A stretch of DNA of 35,001 bases, taken from Terrisporobacter sp. (GTDB taxonomy: Bacteria; Bacillota; Clostridia; Peptostreptococcales; Peptostreptococcaceae). The notes below the pieces were generated by a model that saw only the letters and a list, made by a program, of their open reading frames with translations, did not search any database and was not told the DNA's origin. The stretch's first letter is position 1; every line of letters starts with the position of its first letter. Below are positions 1-6,234 of the stretch, piece by piece. The stretch lies in assembly GCF_017888745.1 (NCBI RefSeq), contig NZ_JAGHFM010000047.1, forward strand, positions 1-35,001. The letters are read 5' to 3'. The translations under genes were made by a program, and so were the position numbers.

Positions 1-415
1 ATATATTCTTTGGAGATAAGTTTGCTGCTTTATTTATATCACCATTTTTAATTGCTGTTACTAAATTTCTACCTTTATAAGCTATTACAGATGAATTATT
101 TAAAATACCATACACTGATATAGATTCCGCTCTTGAATCCCCCATGATTAGTGAGTTTGAGAATTTGTCTATATAATTTACTTTCTGAGTTGCTGAATTT
201 ACACCTGAATTATTATTTTGTAAACTAGATTGAACAAGCTTTATTTGTTCTTCCGATTCCAATACGTCTTTCTTTTCCAAATTTTTTATTGTTTCTATAC
301 CTTTTAAAACTTCTGTGTCTTCATTATTTTTTCTCAAATCAACTGTATTAATACCTATTATCCCTGTTAATAAGCCTAGGGATGCTAGTAAAGCTATACA
401 TCCTTTCTTTTTTAT
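1..415 (-). CDS. Secreted SGNH/GDSL-like hydrolase, 5' part (gene runs off the window), probable ATA start
   Basis: The reading frame is open from position 415 to the window edge, about 138 residues. It begins with Lys-Lys-Lys, then a hydrophobic stretch (GCIALLASLGLLTGIIG) that looks like a signal peptide or anchor, then a charged linker. Around residue 90 the motif MGDSRAES matches block I of SGNH/GDSL hydrolases, where the Ser of GDS is the nucleophile. The later blocks with Asn, Gly and the Asp-x-x-His pair would lie outside the window. The start is odd: there is no ATG, GTG or TTG before the signal peptide. A strong AGGGAGGG site (429-422) sits 6 nt before an ATA codon (415-413), so ATA appears to be the initiation codon. 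The alternatives are a mutated ATG or a later TTG, which would remove the signal peptide. The substrate cannot be inferred; cell-wall or polysaccharide deacylation is common in the family. Confidence 0.55.
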   Translation of the reverse strand, partial: MKKKGCIALLASLGLLTGIIGINTVDLRKNNEDTEVLKGIETIKNLEKKDVLESEEQIKLVQSSLQNNNSGVNSATQKVNYIDKFSNSLIMGDSRAESISVYGILNNSSVIAYKGRNLVTAIKNGDINKAANLSPKNI

Positions 416-459
416 AAAAATCCCTCCCTAAACATATAAAATTTTTTCTGCTAAAATAT

Positions 460-468
460 ATTATAACA
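460..468 (-). promoter_or_regulatory. Extended -10 promoter element for the SGNH-like gene
   Basis: On the - strand this reads TGTTATAAT, a perfect TATAAT preceded by the TGn extension. It lies about 45 nt upstream of the SGNH-like gene's start. No good -35 box is visible, as expected for extended -10 promoters. The same TGnTATAAT form occurs before the B12 riboswitch, NAD kinase and the CNNM gene. Confidence 0.5.
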
Positions 469-610
469 TCTTATTTCTATATAAAAATAGTTAATTATAT
501 ATAATTTTTACAATTTTTTCTTGATTATAATATTGCGATTTTTATAAGAAATCTAATTTAATCTTAATTTGTTTATGTATATTTTTAATCACATAATTGT
601 AAAGTTCATG

Positions 611-696
611 TAAATAAAAAATTCGCTTCGCTTAAGCCACTGCGTGGGCGCTCCACTTCATGTCGCCAACGTCTTTGCCCGTTGCTCAAAATTTAC
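611..696. repeat. Dispersed intergenic repeat, GC-rich module (copy A)
   Basis: This segment contains ATTCGCTTCGCTTAAG near its left end and CCGTTGCTCAAA-type sequence (CGTTGCTCAAAATTTAC, 680-696) at its right end. The right end matches CCGTTGCTCAAATTTA at about 9071-9086, with ACGTC upstream in both. The left end resembles ATTCCTTTTGCTTAAG at 31499-31514. The middle (about 636-686) is far richer in G and C than anything else intergenic here. No open reading frame fits. Function unknown. Confidence 0.55.
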
Positions 697-731
697 TTTT
701 TTACAACTTCTCAAACATATTGATAATGCTT

Positions 732-788
732 TAACCTAGGAATTTTCCCCAATTGCAAACTCAATATAATTTCCTTATATGTAAAAAA
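732..788. repeat. Dispersed intergenic repeat, CTAGG module (copy A)
   Basis: By eye this 57-base segment aligns almost end to end with 31443-31498. Shared blocks in order are TAAyCTAGGArTTTTCC, CAryTGCAAAC, AATATAA, CTTrTATGTAAAAAA. Roughly 85 percent of positions agree with one small gap. The two copies lie 30 kb apart in unrelated intergenic regions, so chance or shared gene ancestry is unlikely. Confidence 0.6.
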
Positions 789-812
789 AGAATCTTTAAT
801 TAAAGATTCTTT
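783..812 (-). terminator. Intrinsic terminator after the 69-residue membrane protein gene
   Basis: AAAGAATCTTT and its complement form an 11-bp stem around an AATT loop (787-812). On the - strand it runs directly into a T run (complement of the A run 783-789). It lies about 20 nt past the stop codon of the gene ending at 834. Confidence 0.8.
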
Positions 813-833
813 CAAAAAAACTATTTACTTCTA

Positions 834-1043
834 TTAACAACAGCAGCCATCATCAAAGTTAAATAGTAATAAAATTATCAAAATTATCCATATCCAAATA
901 CAATCATCATCAAAGAAATCGTCAAATATATTTGTTGCTAAAAGCAAAAATACTATGGCTATTATTATTAACATTCCACTATTAAAACCAAAACAATCAT
1001 CCCCACCAAAAAATCTTGATAAACTTTCCTCTAGTTTTGACAT
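834..1043 (-). CDS. Small hydrophobic membrane protein with Cys-Cys-Cys C-terminus, unknown function
   Basis: This 69-residue protein is not assigned to a family. It starts with a short charged helix (MSKLEESLSRFFGG), followed by two hydrophobic segments at about residues 24-40 and 49-61, separated by an acidic DDFFDDDC stretch. It ends in DDGCCC. The start is secure: AAGGAGGGAGTGAC immediately precedes the ATG. It lies 35 bp downstream of the 147-residue gene on the same strand, with one terminator after both, so the two are probably co-transcribed. The triple-Cys tail is shared with the DUF11 protein at 5186-6121. Small Cys-rich hydrophobic proteins occur in clostridial and bacillar spore coats, but nothing here proves that role. 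Confidence 0.75.
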   Translation of the reverse strand: MSKLEESLSRFFGGDDCFGFNSGMLIIIAIVFLLLATNIFDDFFDDDCIWIWIILIILLLFNFDDGCCC

Positions 1044-1078
1044 GTCACTCCCTCCTTAAAGTCCAAAAGTTATATCTC

Positions 1079-1522
1079 TTATACACTAATATATGATTTT
1101 ATGCATAAATAAGTTACTTCAATAAAATTTTTATTCATTAGTGTATTCAACTCTTTTTGGCTTTCACCATTAGAGTAATAAATTTGATTTAATAGATCTT
1201 TTCTATCATTTTCATTACTTTCGCTTACTGCTTCAACCAATAATTCTATTGAACTCATTTTCATATCTTTATATTTTTTTAATAAAATAGATGTATTTGC
1301 ATTTTCCATTCCATTTTTTATACCTAATAATCTTGATATGTATTCTCCTTTCTTATCATCAACTTTATCCTCTTTTTTCACCACTTCCTCTAAAATTAGA
1401 TTGCTTTCTGTTACATAATCTTTAATTTCTTTCATATCAATCAGTAAAGAATTATAAAAAAGACAACCAAGTATTATAAAAAATGCTGTAACTGACGATA
1501 ATAATAATCCTATGTTTTTCAT
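1079..1522 (-). CDS. Membrane-anchored helical protein, unknown function
   Basis: 147 residues. One N-terminal hydrophobic segment (about residues 5-26, no signal-peptidase II box) is followed by a charged, mostly helical extracytoplasmic domain rich in Lys, Glu and Asp. No family is recognised. The ATG at 1522 was chosen because AGGAGG lies 7 nt upstream. A TTG one codon earlier is also in frame but too close to that site. It is the first gene of a likely two-gene unit with the 69-residue membrane protein. Its leader contains an inverted repeat (1533-1541 and 1575-1583) whose downstream arm includes the first bases of the ribosome binding site. Confidence 0.7.
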   Translation of the reverse strand: MKNIGLLLSSVTAFFIILGCLFYNSLLIDMKEIKDYVTESNLILEEVVKKEDKVDDKKGEYISRLLGIKNGMENANTSILLKKYKDMKMSSIELLVEAVSESNENDRKDLLNQIYYSNGESQKELNTLMNKNFIEVTYLCIKSYISV

Positions 1523-1532
1523 CAACCTTCCT

Positions 1533-1583
1533 CCTAAAGTTATAATCTATATTAAATTTATATTCATCTAATAAAACTTTAGG
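1533..1583 (-). promoter_or_regulatory. Inverted repeat in the leader of the 147-residue membrane protein gene
   Basis: CCTAAAGTT and AACTTTAGG (9 bp, perfect) are separated by 33 nt. In the - strand transcript the downstream arm runs into the AGGAGG ribosome binding site, so pairing could mask it. Alternatively it may be a protein-binding operator in the divergent acpP intergenic region. No regulator is identified. Confidence 0.35.
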
Positions 1584-1668
1584 ACTTTTTTTGATTATAT
1601 ATTGAAAAATTGACAATATTATATTAAACTACAATTAAATTTTAATTTATCTTGGAGGTAACTAATTA

Positions 1669-1896
1669 ATGTTTGAAAAAATTAAAGACATAATAGCTGA
1701 ACAATTAGGTTTAGAAGATGCAGATTCTATCTCTGTTGAAACATCACTTAAGGAAGACCTAGATGCTGATTCTTTAGATGCTGTTGAAGTAATAATGGCA
1801 TTAGAAGATGAGTTTGATATAGAGATACCAGACGAACAAGCTGAAAATTTCAAAACTATAGGTGATATAGTTGAATATGTTGAACAAAACATGTAA
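1669..1896 (+). CDS. acpP: Acyl carrier protein
   Basis: 75 residues, the normal length for AcpP. The acidic four-helix sequence carries the [10 protein letters not shown] motif, with Ser35 as the 4'-phosphopantetheine attachment site. ACP carries growing acyl chains in type II fatty acid synthesis in the cytoplasm. GGAGG lies 9 nt before the ATG. A -35-like TTGACA or TTGAAA at 1602-1615 lies upstream without a clean -10 partner. The gene has its own 14-bp terminator and stands alone, divergent from one neighbour and convergent with the B12 operon, with no fab or plsX gene nearby. It could be the housekeeping copy or a second ACP; the sequence looks like a standard one. Confidence 0.95.
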   Translation: MFEKIKDIIAEQLGLEDADSISVETSLKEDLDADSLDAVEVIMALEDEFDIEIPDEQAENFKTIGDIVEYVEQNM

Positions 1897-1901
1897 TACA
1901 T

Positions 1902-1932
1902 AAAAGGGATGTTTTTATAAAACATCCCTTTT
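1902..1932. terminator. Bidirectional terminator between acpP and btuD
   Basis: AAAAGGGATGTTTT (1902-1915) and AAAACATCCCTTTT (1919-1932) make a perfect 14-bp stem with a 3-nt loop. A/T runs at both ends suit termination of acpP (+) and of the convergent btuFCD operon (-), which stops at 1940. Confidence 0.85.
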
Positions 1933-1939
1933 CATATAC

Positions 1940-2695
1940 TTAAGCCCATTTTTGTAAAATATTTATCATAAAATTTTTTATATCCATACCATAAACTTTA
2001 TTTAATGTTAATCCCTTTAATACATCTTGAGGTAATCCATAATCTATTTCTTTACCGTCTTTAAGTATGAGTACCTTATCTGCAAAATATTGTACTAAAT
2101 TTAAATCATGCAATACACCTACGACTATTTTATTATTTTGTTTTACCCATTCATTTAAATTTTCTAATAGCTCTATCTGATGTTTAAAATCTAAATGATT
2201 AGTTGGTTCATCAAGTAAAATCACATCAGGATTTTGAGCAAATACTCTTGCTAAAAATACTCTTTGCAGTTGACCTCCTGATAATTCTGTAATCATCTTA
2301 TCTTTTAACTCGTATACACCAACTTTTTTCATACTATCAATTATAATTTCATCATCTTCAGAAGATAATGTGGCAAATGCACCTTTTGAATAGGCATATC
2401 TTCCTAGTGATACGGTGTCATAAACTGTGTAAGGAAAGTATATCTGAGTTATTTGGCTCATCAAGCCTATCTTTTTGGCTAATTCCAATCTACTAAGGCT
2501 ATTTACTTCTTGTCCATCTATTTTTATATTGCCTTTGTATTCAATAATATTGGCAATAGATTTTAAAAGTGTACTTTTACCACATCCATTGGGACCAACA
2601 ATACAAAGATTTTCTCCTCTTTTTATTTCAAAATTTATATTTTTAATTATTTCTTTTTTATCATATCCTGTATATAAATTTTTTACTTCTAACAT
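1940..2695 (-). CDS. btuD: Vitamin B12 ABC transporter, ATP-binding protein
   Basis: 251 residues of a FecE/BtuD-type ABC ATPase, full length. Walker A is GPNGCGKST (34-42), the signature is LSGGQ (138-142), and Walker B LLDEP has the catalytic Glu at 163. An H-loop His lies near residue 197. It hydrolyses ATP on the cytoplasmic face to drive import through BtuC. It is the last gene of btuF-btuC-btuD, 6 bp after btuC. Family members also import haem or siderophores, and sequence alone does not separate these. The B12 assignment comes from the cobalamin riboswitch leading the operon. Confidence 0.88.
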   Translation of the reverse strand: MLEVKNLYTGYDKKEIIKNINFEIKRGENLCIVGPNGCGKSTLLKSIANIIEYKGNIKIDGQEVNSLSRLELAKKIGLMSQITQIYFPYTVYDTVSLGRYAYSKGAFATLSSEDDEIIIDSMKKVGVYELKDKMITELSGGQLQRVFLARVFAQNPDVILLDEPTNHLDFKHQIELLENLNEWVKQNNKIVVGVLHDLNLVQYFADKVLILKDGKEIDYGLPQDVLKGLTLNKVYGMDIKNFMINILQKWA

Positions 2696-2701
2696 TTAAT
2701 A

Positions 2702-3724
2702 TCAACTCGCTTTTTTAAAATATATATAGGCAAAGAATGGCGCTCCTATTATTGCTGTTACAGCTCCTACTGGTAATTCCATAGGTGTAAATATAGTTCT
2801 AGCTATTAAATCTGTAACAACCATTAAACATCCACCAAATACAAATGACATAGGAACAACATACTTATGATTTGAACCAAATATTTTTCTAACCACATGA
2901 GGGGCAATTAGGTCAACAAATCCTATAGTACCACTTAAAGCTACAGATCCACCTGTTAACACAGAACAGTATATAAATAACTTTGTTTTTACTTTTTTTG
3001 TGTCTACTCCCACTATTTTAGCTTGCTCTTCGCCAAAAGTAAGTATATCCATTTCTCTTGTAAATCTAAGTACTCCTAACATTCCTACTATAAAGAATGG
3101 TAATATAAGGCCGACATATGACCATCCCTTCATAGCAAAACTTCCCATTTGCCAAAGTGTTATGCTTTTTAAATCGTCACTGAAAAATGCACTTAATGTA
3201 GTTAGCAATGCATTTACAAAAAGTGAAAATACCATTCCTGATAAAATAATAGTATTATTAGACATTGTCTTATCAATCTTTGCTGAGAATACCATAACAA
3301 AACATACTGTAACAAATCCAAAGATGAAACCTATTAAAGGTAATGTAAATCCACCTAATATAGGTATATATATCCCAGAAACAATTACAAGTCCTGCCCC
3401 AAAAGATGCACCAGAAGATACTCCTAGGGTATATGGTGATGCTAGTTCATTTTTTAATACTGATTGTACTACTGAACCACTAGTTGCTAAACATCCTCCT
3501 ACAATAAATGCTAATAATACTCTTGGAAGCCTAAGTTTCCAAACTATAGCCATATGTTGAGATGATACACCATCTTTTAAAGGTAAATTAAATAATTTGT
3601 TTAATATAATGGATATTGTGTCTAATATGCTAATATCGGAACTTCCATTAGAAGTTCCGATACTAATTATAAGAATTGCAATTAAAATGCTTAATACTAT
3701 TCTTTTTTTATTTGTTAAATACAT
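2702..3724 (-). CDS. btuC: Vitamin B12 ABC transporter, permease protein
   Basis: 340 residues of the FecCD/BtuC permease family, with about ten membrane helices. Family-typical segments are WKLRLPRVLLAFIVGGCLATSG near the N-terminus, the NELASPYTLGVSSGAS region, and a C-terminal GTIGFVDLIAPH followed by MELPVGAVTAIIGAPFF. It forms the channel of the importer as a dimer. Its start overlaps the end of btuF. ATG at 3724 (17-bp overlap) is preferred over a TTG at 3736, because neither has a strong ribosome binding site of its own and translational coupling to btuF is likely. Confidence 0.88.
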   Translation of the reverse strand: MYLTNKKRIVLSILIAILIISIGTSNGSSDISILDTISIILNKLFNLPLKDGVSSQHMAIVWKLRLPRVLLAFIVGGCLATSGSVVQSVLKNELASPYTLGVSSGASFGAGLVIVSGIYIPILGGFTLPLIGFIFGFVTVCFVMVFSAKIDKTMSNNTIILSGMVFSLFVNALLTTLSAFFSDDLKSITLWQMGSFAMKGWSYVGLILPFFIVGMLGVLRFTREMDILTFGEEQAKIVGVDTKKVKTKLFIYCSVLTGGSVALSGTIGFVDLIAPHVVRKIFGSNHKYVVPMSFVFGGCLMVVTDLIARTIFTPMELPVGAVTAIIGAPFFAYIYFKKAS

Positions 3725-4616
3725 CTGGATATACAACCTTAGACATTTCTTCTAAAGCTTTAAGTATATGATGACTTGGACGTGATGCTGAATTTGAATC
3801 TATGTAGTAAACATCTTTATTTTTTATAGCTGTTATGTCTTCCCAACCATCACGAGCTAATATTTCACCAGTTGCATCATCTACATAATTAACAGTAGTT
3901 AATATTACATCTGGATTAGCATCTATTATTGATTCTTCTGTTGGTGGTATCCAGCCTTCTTGATCTTTAAATATATTTTCTGCTCCTATTATTTCTATCA
4001 TTTCATTTATAAATGTAGAATTACCTAAAGTGAATAAGTCTGGAGCTGGACCTATTTCAAAGTATACTTTCTTTTTCTCTTTAACAGTTTTACCTAACTT
4101 TTCATATTTAGCTATTTCTTCCTTCATGTTAGAAATTATTTCTTCGCCTTTTTTCTCTTTATCAACTAAAGAAGCCATAAACTCTATATCTTTATATATA
4201 CCGTCTATACTATCACTACTTGGTATGTAAACTACTGGTATACCTGCATCAACTATAGCTTTATATGGGTCTTCTGCTGAACCTACTTTATTGTGTCCTG
4301 ATGCTATTATTATATCAGGCTCTAGTGCTATTATAGCTTCTGCATCTGGATTATTCATATCCATTTTTGGAAGTTTTTCATCTAATCCTTCTATTCCTTC
4401 AGAATATTTATCAACACCAACCAATTTATCAGCTACACCTAATTCTACTAAAACCTCAGTATTAGATGGTACTGCTGATATTATTCTTTCTAATTTCGTA
4501 GATATTTTAACTTCATTTCCTTCCCTGTCAGTTACAGTTGTTTCTTTATTACTACTACATCCAACAGCAAAAAGTAATATAAAACTTGTTAAAATTGCTA
4601 ATAATTTTTTCTTCAT
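3708..4616 (-). CDS. btuF: Vitamin B12-binding lipoprotein
   Basis: 302 residues. The N-terminus is a lipoprotein signal with lipobox FAVGC (Cys20), so the mature protein is lipid-anchored outside the membrane. The rest is a class III periplasmic-binding-type fold (TroA/BtuF-like): the ERIISAVPSNTEVLVELGVADKLVGVDKY opening region, EALIALEPD-like and ANPDVILTT segments are typical. It captures corrinoids and delivers them to BtuCD. AGGAGG lies 5 nt before the ATG. As first gene of the operon it lies directly behind a cobalamin riboswitch and terminator. The fold alone would also fit a siderophore or haem binder. Confidence 0.88.
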   Translation of the reverse strand: MKKKLLAILTSFILLFAVGCSSNKETTVTDREGNEVKISTKLERIISAVPSNTEVLVELGVADKLVGVDKYSEGIEGLDEKLPKMDMNNPDAEAIIALEPDIIIASGHNKVGSAEDPYKAIVDAGIPVVYIPSSDSIDGIYKDIEFMASLVDKEKKGEEIISNMKEEIAKYEKLGKTVKEKKKVYFEIGPAPDLFTLGNSTFINEMIEIIGAENIFKDQEGWIPPTEESIIDANPDVILTTVNYVDDATGEILARDGWEDITAIKNKDVYYIDSNSASRPSHHILKALEEMSKVVYPDVFNK

Positions 4617-4655
4617 CTCTTCCTCCTAATAATTTAATTATAATTTCATTGCAAT

Positions 4656-4680
4656 AAAAAAACCTAACCACAAGGTTAGG
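4656..4680 (-). terminator. Leader terminator between the B12 riboswitch and btuF
   Basis: CCTAACC and GGTTAGG form a 7-bp stem around TTGT on the - strand, followed by seven Ts. It sits 40 nt before the btuF start, inside the leader, so it is the likely switch point: B12 binding would favour termination. An antiterminator partner could not be identified by eye. Confidence 0.75.
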
Positions 4681-4825
4681 TGAATATATACATAGATTTT
4701 AAACATACATGTCCTTTAATATAATATTGAAAATAATTAATAATACTCTCGATATATTAAAATAAAAAACACAATATTTCATAATGTAATATTTTCTTCA
4801 CCCCGAAGAAACTACTTTATGATTT

Positions 4826-5048
4826 TAGGCAGGTATCCTGACTTAGTTTCATCCTACTCCTCACCTTCCCATGAAATTACCTTCGCTAGTATGGTCAATG
4901 ATATACTTTTGTTATTAATTAAAGTATATTCGTTGTCAAAATTAATTTCACAGTGGTATTATCAAGTTTCGTCCACATTACAGTAACGGGGGCTGTAGAG
5001 GAATCTCACCTCTTTCCCTTTTAATCTATCTTCATAGCACCTTAAAAT
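4826..5048 (-). ncRNA. Cobalamin (adenosylcobalamin) riboswitch
   Basis: The - strand carries the landmarks of the cobalamin aptamer in order. These are an AAGGTGCTA-like 5' P1 strand near 5040, GAGATTCCTCTAC, GCCCCCGTTACTGTAA, CCACTG, GGGAAGG and the closing B12 box GTCAGGATACCTGCC (about 4827-4841). The element spans about 220 nt. It lies between a promoter at 5073-5081 and btuF, and is followed by an intrinsic terminator at 4656-4680. The family switches off B12 uptake genes when adenosylcobalamin is plentiful. The 3' boundary is the end of the box; the 5' boundary is approximate. Confidence 0.95.
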
Positions 5049-5072
5049 CTTATGTATTCAATTTTCTCTTTT

Positions 5073-5081
5073 ATTATAACA
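5073..5081 (-). promoter_or_regulatory. Extended -10 promoter of the btuFCD operon
   Basis: TGTTATAAT on the - strand, about 25 nt upstream of the riboswitch aptamer, which places the transcript start just before it. No clear -35 box is visible. Confidence 0.6.
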
Positions 5082-5093
5082 TACTTTTTTAAT

Positions 5094-5140
5094 AAAAAAT
5101 AGTTGCCCACAATAATTAATTTAATTATTTTAGGGCAACT
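5094..5140 (-). terminator. Intrinsic terminator after the DUF11 gene
   Basis: AGTTGCCC and GGGCAACT form the base of a long hairpin whose inner part (AATAATTAA with its complement) can also pair. On the - strand it is followed by ATTTTTTATT. It lies 45 nt past the stop of the gene ending at 5186. Between them is a 14-base near-repeat, TATCTTTTTATACT, at 5147-5160 and 5167-5180. Confidence 0.75.
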
Positions 5141-5185
5141 TCCATTTATCTTTTTATACTTATAATTATCTTTTTATACTATTTT

Positions 5186-6121
5186 TTAACAACAACATAT
5201 TTCTCCTGAAATAGTTATAGTATATACTTCACCTACTGGTAATGTAGTTATTTTCACTGTAAGAAGTCCATTAGTAACTGTTTTTGTGACTGTTGGTGAT
5301 CCTACTGTTGCTCCAGCTTTATTTTTAACTACAACATCGTCAGCATCAAAACAGAATTCAGGATCAAATAAATCTGTGACTACTAAGTTTGTAGCAGGTA
5401 CTGTTCCTGAATGAGTAAGTGTTATTTTATAAGTTAAGCTATCTCCACATTTCACACATCTAGTATATGCAGGTGATATAGACTTAGCAATACCTACTCT
5501 AGCATATCTAATTGGAATTTCTACAGAGCCCTTTTGAGGACTTGTTGCTCCTTGAGTTGTAGTTGTAATTGTTGCATTATTTTTAATAATTGGATTAGAT
5601 AAGGTACTAGATACGGAAACCTTATAAGAAAATATAAACATTTCTCCTACAGGTAATACTTGATCTGCTGTTATAGTTAATGTTTTTGCTACATTAACAT
5701 ATGATGGCGTAAAAGGTACTGGTGTATCCACTCCAGATACTGCACGGACTACACTTGCGCTATTAGCTACATAAGTTGTATCACTATCTATAATATCTAC
5801 TAATTTTACTCCATTTAATGGAACATCTCCTGTATTAGCAACTGCAACTCTATATTGAATTATATCTCCAGGTTCTGTTGCCTCTTTGGATGAAATTTTA
5901 AACATTTTAAATTTAGCATTTCTTTTATTTTCTAAACAAACAGATACTACACCACTTCTAGCACTCTTATCTATATTAGATGATTCAGATGTAGCTGTAG
6001 GTCCATATTGATACTGTAAAAATGCCATATTTTTTATTCTACAGTTATCATCACAATTAGGTGCACATGTATTACTTTCATTATTTATATTTTGTGAATT
6101 AAAAGACATTGTGTCTGACAT
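5186..6121 (-). CDS. DUF11 repeat protein with Cys-rich ends, possible spore or surface protein
   Basis: 311 residues. An N-terminal Cys-containing region (CAPNCDDNC, about 19-27) is followed by two DUF11-type beta-sandwich repeats, at about 75-190 (EPGDIIQYRVAVANTGDVPLNGV) and 210-305 (GDSLTYKITLTHSGTVPATNLV). It ends in GEICCC. There is no signal peptide or membrane segment, which is unusual for DUF11 proteins, many of which are secreted adhesin-like proteins. Assembly from the cytoplasm, for example onto a developing spore, would explain both the missing signal and the cysteines, but this is inference. AAGGAG lies 9 nt before the ATG. A perfect 18-bp inverted repeat lies immediately upstream of that site. 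It follows the 156-residue Cys-rich gene on the same strand. Confidence 0.8.
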   Translation of the reverse strand: MSDTMSFNSQNINNESNTCAPNCDDNCRIKNMAFLQYQYGPTATSESSNIDKSARSGVVSVCLENKRNAKFKMFKISSKEATEPGDIIQYRVAVANTGDVPLNGVKLVDIIDSDTTYVANSASVVRAVSGVDTPVPFTPSYVNVAKTLTITADQVLPVGEMFIFSYKVSVSSTLSNPIIKNNATITTTTQGATSPQKGSVEIPIRYARVGIAKSISPAYTRCVKCGDSLTYKITLTHSGTVPATNLVVTDLFDPEFCFDADDVVVKNKAGATVGSPTVTKTVTNGLLTVKITTLPVGEVYTITISGEICCC

Positions 6122-6137
6122 ATTATCTTACTCCTTA

Positions 6138-6180
6138 TATATATTATATTAGGTAAAATTTATACCTAATATAATATATA
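6138..6180. promoter_or_regulatory. Perfect 18-bp inverted repeat ahead of the DUF11 gene
   Basis: TATATATTATATTAGGTA (6138-6155) and TACCTAATATAATATATA (6163-6180) are exact complements with a 7-nt spacer. The repeat ends one base before the AAGGAG ribosome binding site of the DUF11 gene. There is no T run after it on the - strand, so it is not a normal terminator. It may be an operator, an mRNA-stabilising hairpin or a translational control hairpin. Confidence 0.55.
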
Positions 6181-6234
6181 TAATTTGTCAAAATATGTTA
6201 CAATTGTTCAAAATATACTTATATAAATTTAAAT

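Larger units (their letters stand above)
416..833. other. Gene-free stretch with promoter, repeat modules and a terminator
   Basis: No convincing gene is present in these 418 bases. The left part holds the leader and promoter of the SGNH-like gene, followed by AT-rich filler. From about 611 to 788 there are two modules of a dispersed repeat that recurs at 9035 and 31443 (listed separately), including an unusually GC-rich patch at 636-686. The right end holds the terminator of the small-membrane-protein genes. Confidence 0.6.

Noticed and set aside
3000..3560. 186-codon open frame on the + strand opposite btuC
   Set aside because: btuC on the other strand has clear family motifs, operon context and a riboswitch. 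The + strand frame has no ribosome binding site and reads as low-complexity sequence typical of an antisense shadow.
1940..4616. The btu-like operon as an iron-siderophore or haem importer
   Set aside because: Protein families allow it, but a clear cobalamin riboswitch leads the operon, so B12/corrinoid uptake is preferred.
4638..4706. 22-codon ORF overlapping the B12 leader terminator, with an AAGGA-like site upstream
   Set aside because: An ORF of this length is expected by chance in AT-rich DNA. The terminator and aptamer explain the sequence, and no regulatory codon pattern is visible.
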